Assembly: GCF_019925205.1 (NCBI RefSeq)
Contig: NC_083563.1
Coordinates: 9,300,001-9,364,000 of the forward strand
From: Metopolophium dirhodum
Taxonomy: Eukaryota; Arthropoda; Insecta; Hemiptera; Aphididae
Length of the DNA: 64,000 nucleotides
Direction of reading: 5' to 3'
Of this stretch, positions 61,574 to 64,000 are shown one piece after another (the stretch's first letter is position 1; the number at the start of each line of letters is the position of its first letter). Below the pieces are notes generated by a model that ran no database searches, was not told the origin of the DNA, and saw only the letters and a program-made list of their open reading frames with translations. Position numbers and translations under genes: made by a program.

Positions 61574-63720
61574 CTAAATTAACAAAATACATTCAACATT
61601 GTAAACAAACATTTTTTATTAATCTTCATTTGATAAACTCCAAAAATAAGAATATATTTTGTAATAATAGTTGAGGACTTCCTCCTCTCACCATAACAAG
61701 TCAAACTCTGACGAATAGCTATGATGCCTGATATGAATATATTAACAATGATTTATCTATAAACACATTATGTTATTAAAACTCTCCTGAGTAGTAACTT
61801 TTAGCAAATTCTTAAAACATCCTATAATATAAATCATAATATTAATAGATACTTAATCAAATTTAATTAGAAAAATAAAGTCAAAAATCAAAATGTCATG
61901 TACCTAGGTATGACAAAATAGTAAATAAAAAAATAATAACATTATGTATGGTTACATATAATATAACGCATGACATTAGTTTATGGTTACATAATATCAA
62001 ATATTTCTTATTGTAAATATAATAGGAATATTGTTGTGTATTGTTATTGAGTATAGATAATCCTTTTTTTTCATAGCGCTTTGAAGTGTACTAGTCTTTG
62101 AGTTCTGCATAATGTTATAATGAATCAATATAATTTTAACTACTATGAGTGACTAAAAGATACTATGATTTTATTGAAATGATAATTAATTGATAAGGAA
62201 TATATAGGTACCTATGTAAGTCAATTATAATATAATATTATATTATGTATTTATGTCTATCGTCTATGAACCTACCAGCTCTTATAATATAATATTACAA
62301 TTTTACAAATATTTGAATGCACTTTTCTAATTAGATTATGCTATCCTACACAATACTAATATTATTATCGAATGTCAAACCCAAACGATTACCTATTGTA
62401 GATTAGGTAGTTCATTGTTCATACTTTATACACATTTATTTAAAGATACAAATTTGCATTTATAATTAGAAAATTCTTCGATTTATTAATAGATTAGATT
62501 AGATATAATTTATAGTTGTTGTGTCGTAGTGTAGTACCTGCGTACCTATGTTGTCTCCGTCTTACTAACGTATACGTATGTAGCTACATGGAAAACTTAA
62601 CGTTCAGAATAATCCATCTGTTATTTTTAAAATTATAATGGATTGACATATTATAAAATTTAAAAATAAGAATATTATTTGTTGTGATTTACCTATGAGC
62701 ATTTAACAAAATAATTACCATTTTAAAATGCTCATACCTAACTTATTTAAAAATTACAATTTCATACATAGCATACTTGGGGCCGTTAATAATATTCTTA
62801 ACTTTAAATTTGATAATAGGTAAATTTACTCTAATATAGCATTATAACAAAGGAAAATGGATTCTTCTGAACGTAAAATATTATGCTATTTTATCTGTTA
62901 ATATAGGACCATTTATTATAAATAATATTTATAATCAATGGTAGGACGGAGACAAGTAGACAACCTGACAACATATCGTGCGGATGCGGGTTACGATGGC
63001 CAATAAATATATTGTCTTAATAATAATAATGATATAATATATTTAGGTACCTATAACCTATAATTTATAATACTATAATCGTCTAAGTGGATGATGATTA
63101 TAGATATAAGCTTATATTAAAATGTAGATAATAAGAAAACATCAAAACGGCAAAACGTTAATTTATAGAAAACAATTTATTTGACAAAATTTCTAAAAAA
63201 TAACATTAATTTAAAAAAAAAAAAAAATTATTTAAAATTATAACTGATCGCAAAATTATAGTAACATAAATTGTAATTAAATCAATAAAAAAGAAAATGT
63301 AATGAATTTACTGATGTATTAGAAGCGTAAAGAAAAATATTCAAAACATTTTAAATAATATGATGGATAAACGTGCAGTTACCTAATTGTAAGCTAACTG
63401 TAGTCATATACAACGAATTATAATGATTTAAAAATACAATTTTTTTTTAAACATAACTTCTAATAAATAAACTTTTGTAATATTTCAGGTTAATAATACC
63501 TATATTAATATAGGTTTATAAGATTATGATATAATTATTGTTTTAGATTTAAGGGATAAATGACAATGGCATAACTGTACAGTTATACCAAGACCTTTTG
63601 GCCAGATACAGTTACCACACTTGTATTAATAAAAAATTATGGATGATTCTCTTATTCCAGTCAAAGGTTCGGTGGGGTGTGCAGAGGGAATGGCCCCCGC
63701 CTCTACCAATCCCACCCTCG
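61574..63720. other. AT-rich intergenic DNA, no gene seen
   Basis: No exon-like block, RNA gene or defined repeat was recognised. Confidence 0.4.
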
Positions 63721-63721
63721 T

Positions 63722-63849
63722 TTATGTACATACATTTTCATTAAAAACCAAGACTGAGCGATCGATAATCTGTTCAGGAGCATCTGCCTTTGCTCTCTTG
63801 GCCTCTTTTTTTTGTTTTGTATCGAGAGATATTTCGTTTGGTCTTAACT
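63722..63849 (-). CDS. Possible internal or terminal exon of an unrecognised gene
   Basis: On the - strand, after an AG at 63851-63850 or 63849-63848, the frame reads LRPNEISLDTKQKKEAKRAK, then ADAPEQIIDRSVLVFNEN. It is followed by a GTATGT donor (63733 downward) or, unspliced, a stop at 63724-63722. The composition (charged, Lys/Ala-rich, then Ile/Val) is more protein-like than the AT-rich noise around it, and the local GC content is higher. The opposite + frame (63639-63914) is also open but less protein-like. No homology is recognised, and a processed pseudogene fragment is possible. Confidence 0.3.
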
Positions 63850-64000
63850 CTTATAAAATAATTTCCATTTTGAAAACCATACCAACCCAACATTTATACA
63901 TTTTTGCATGTTGAATATTTATATAGTAGGTTTATAAGTATACCTATTAGTATAAGTAATAATTAATAGATAATTAAATTCAAATTGATAAAAATCAGTC

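Noticed and set aside
1..64000. CRISPR arrays, bacterial operons or prophage
   Set aside because: Spliced genes, SINEs, Helitrons and base composition show eukaryotic nuclear DNA. The direct repeats at the left edge have no regular spacer pattern.

Overview
The window reads as a piece of an aphid-type (hemipteran) nuclear genome. It is strongly AT-rich, its genes are split by GT-AG introns, it carries two tRNA-derived SINEs and many short DNA transposons, and there is a short TTAGG-type (insect telomeric) run. The organism call is inference from composition and gene content. There is no bacterial-style gene packing, and almost every long single-frame ORF is noise or transposon debris. Real genes had to be built exon by exon from splice sites and reading-frame phase.

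Four gene models are supported. (1) Two tandem gustatory-receptor (Gr) genes lie on the + strand, at 17312-21185 and 24337-26768. Each has five coding exons with the same splice phases. The downstream copy is an intact 399-codon gene. The upstream copy has an apparent 1-bp frameshift at a T10 run in exon 2. (2) A - strand gene at 43569-28275 has ten coding exons whose phases all fit (647 codons). It has one clear PH domain, a probable second PH-like segment before it, a long helical region and a basic, low-complexity tail. I do not recognise its family. (3) A complete neprilysin-like M13 zinc metallopeptidase lies on the - strand at 57972-50174. It has 13 coding exons, 818 codons, a type II membrane topology, HEITH and ENIAD motifs and a CIVW C-terminus. 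(4) A + strand first coding exon at 43750 encodes a signal peptide. It lies about 180 bp from the proposed 5' end of the PH gene, so the GC-rich stretch between them looks like a bidirectional promoter. No downstream exon was found for it.

Layout: 1-1300 diverged tandem satellite; 2223-6180 a foldback structure with ~450-480 bp inverted arms around a ~3 kb loop that holds a GC-rich 63-bp minisatellite; 6181-17311 AT-rich intergenic DNA with three direct copies of an exon-like block and a SINE; 17312-26768 the Gr pair, with a LINE fragment between them; 26769-28274 intergenic, with a GC-rich minisatellite; 28275-43569 the PH gene, whose introns hold a mariner-like MITE, a SINE and a decayed Helitron; 43570-43875 divergent promoter and orphan signal-peptide exon; 45570-46415 a MITE inserted into another copy of itself; 47242-47571 a LINE tail; 50174-57972 the neprilysin gene; 58000-64000 mostly empty, with a hAT-type element and one possible partial exon.

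The genes do not form one pathway. The functional content is chemoreception (Gr), extracellular peptide cleavage (neprilysin) and probably membrane or phosphoinositide-linked signalling (PH protein). The most distinctive structures are the self-nested MITE, the triplicated exon-like block, the foldback element and the unrecognised PH-domain gene.
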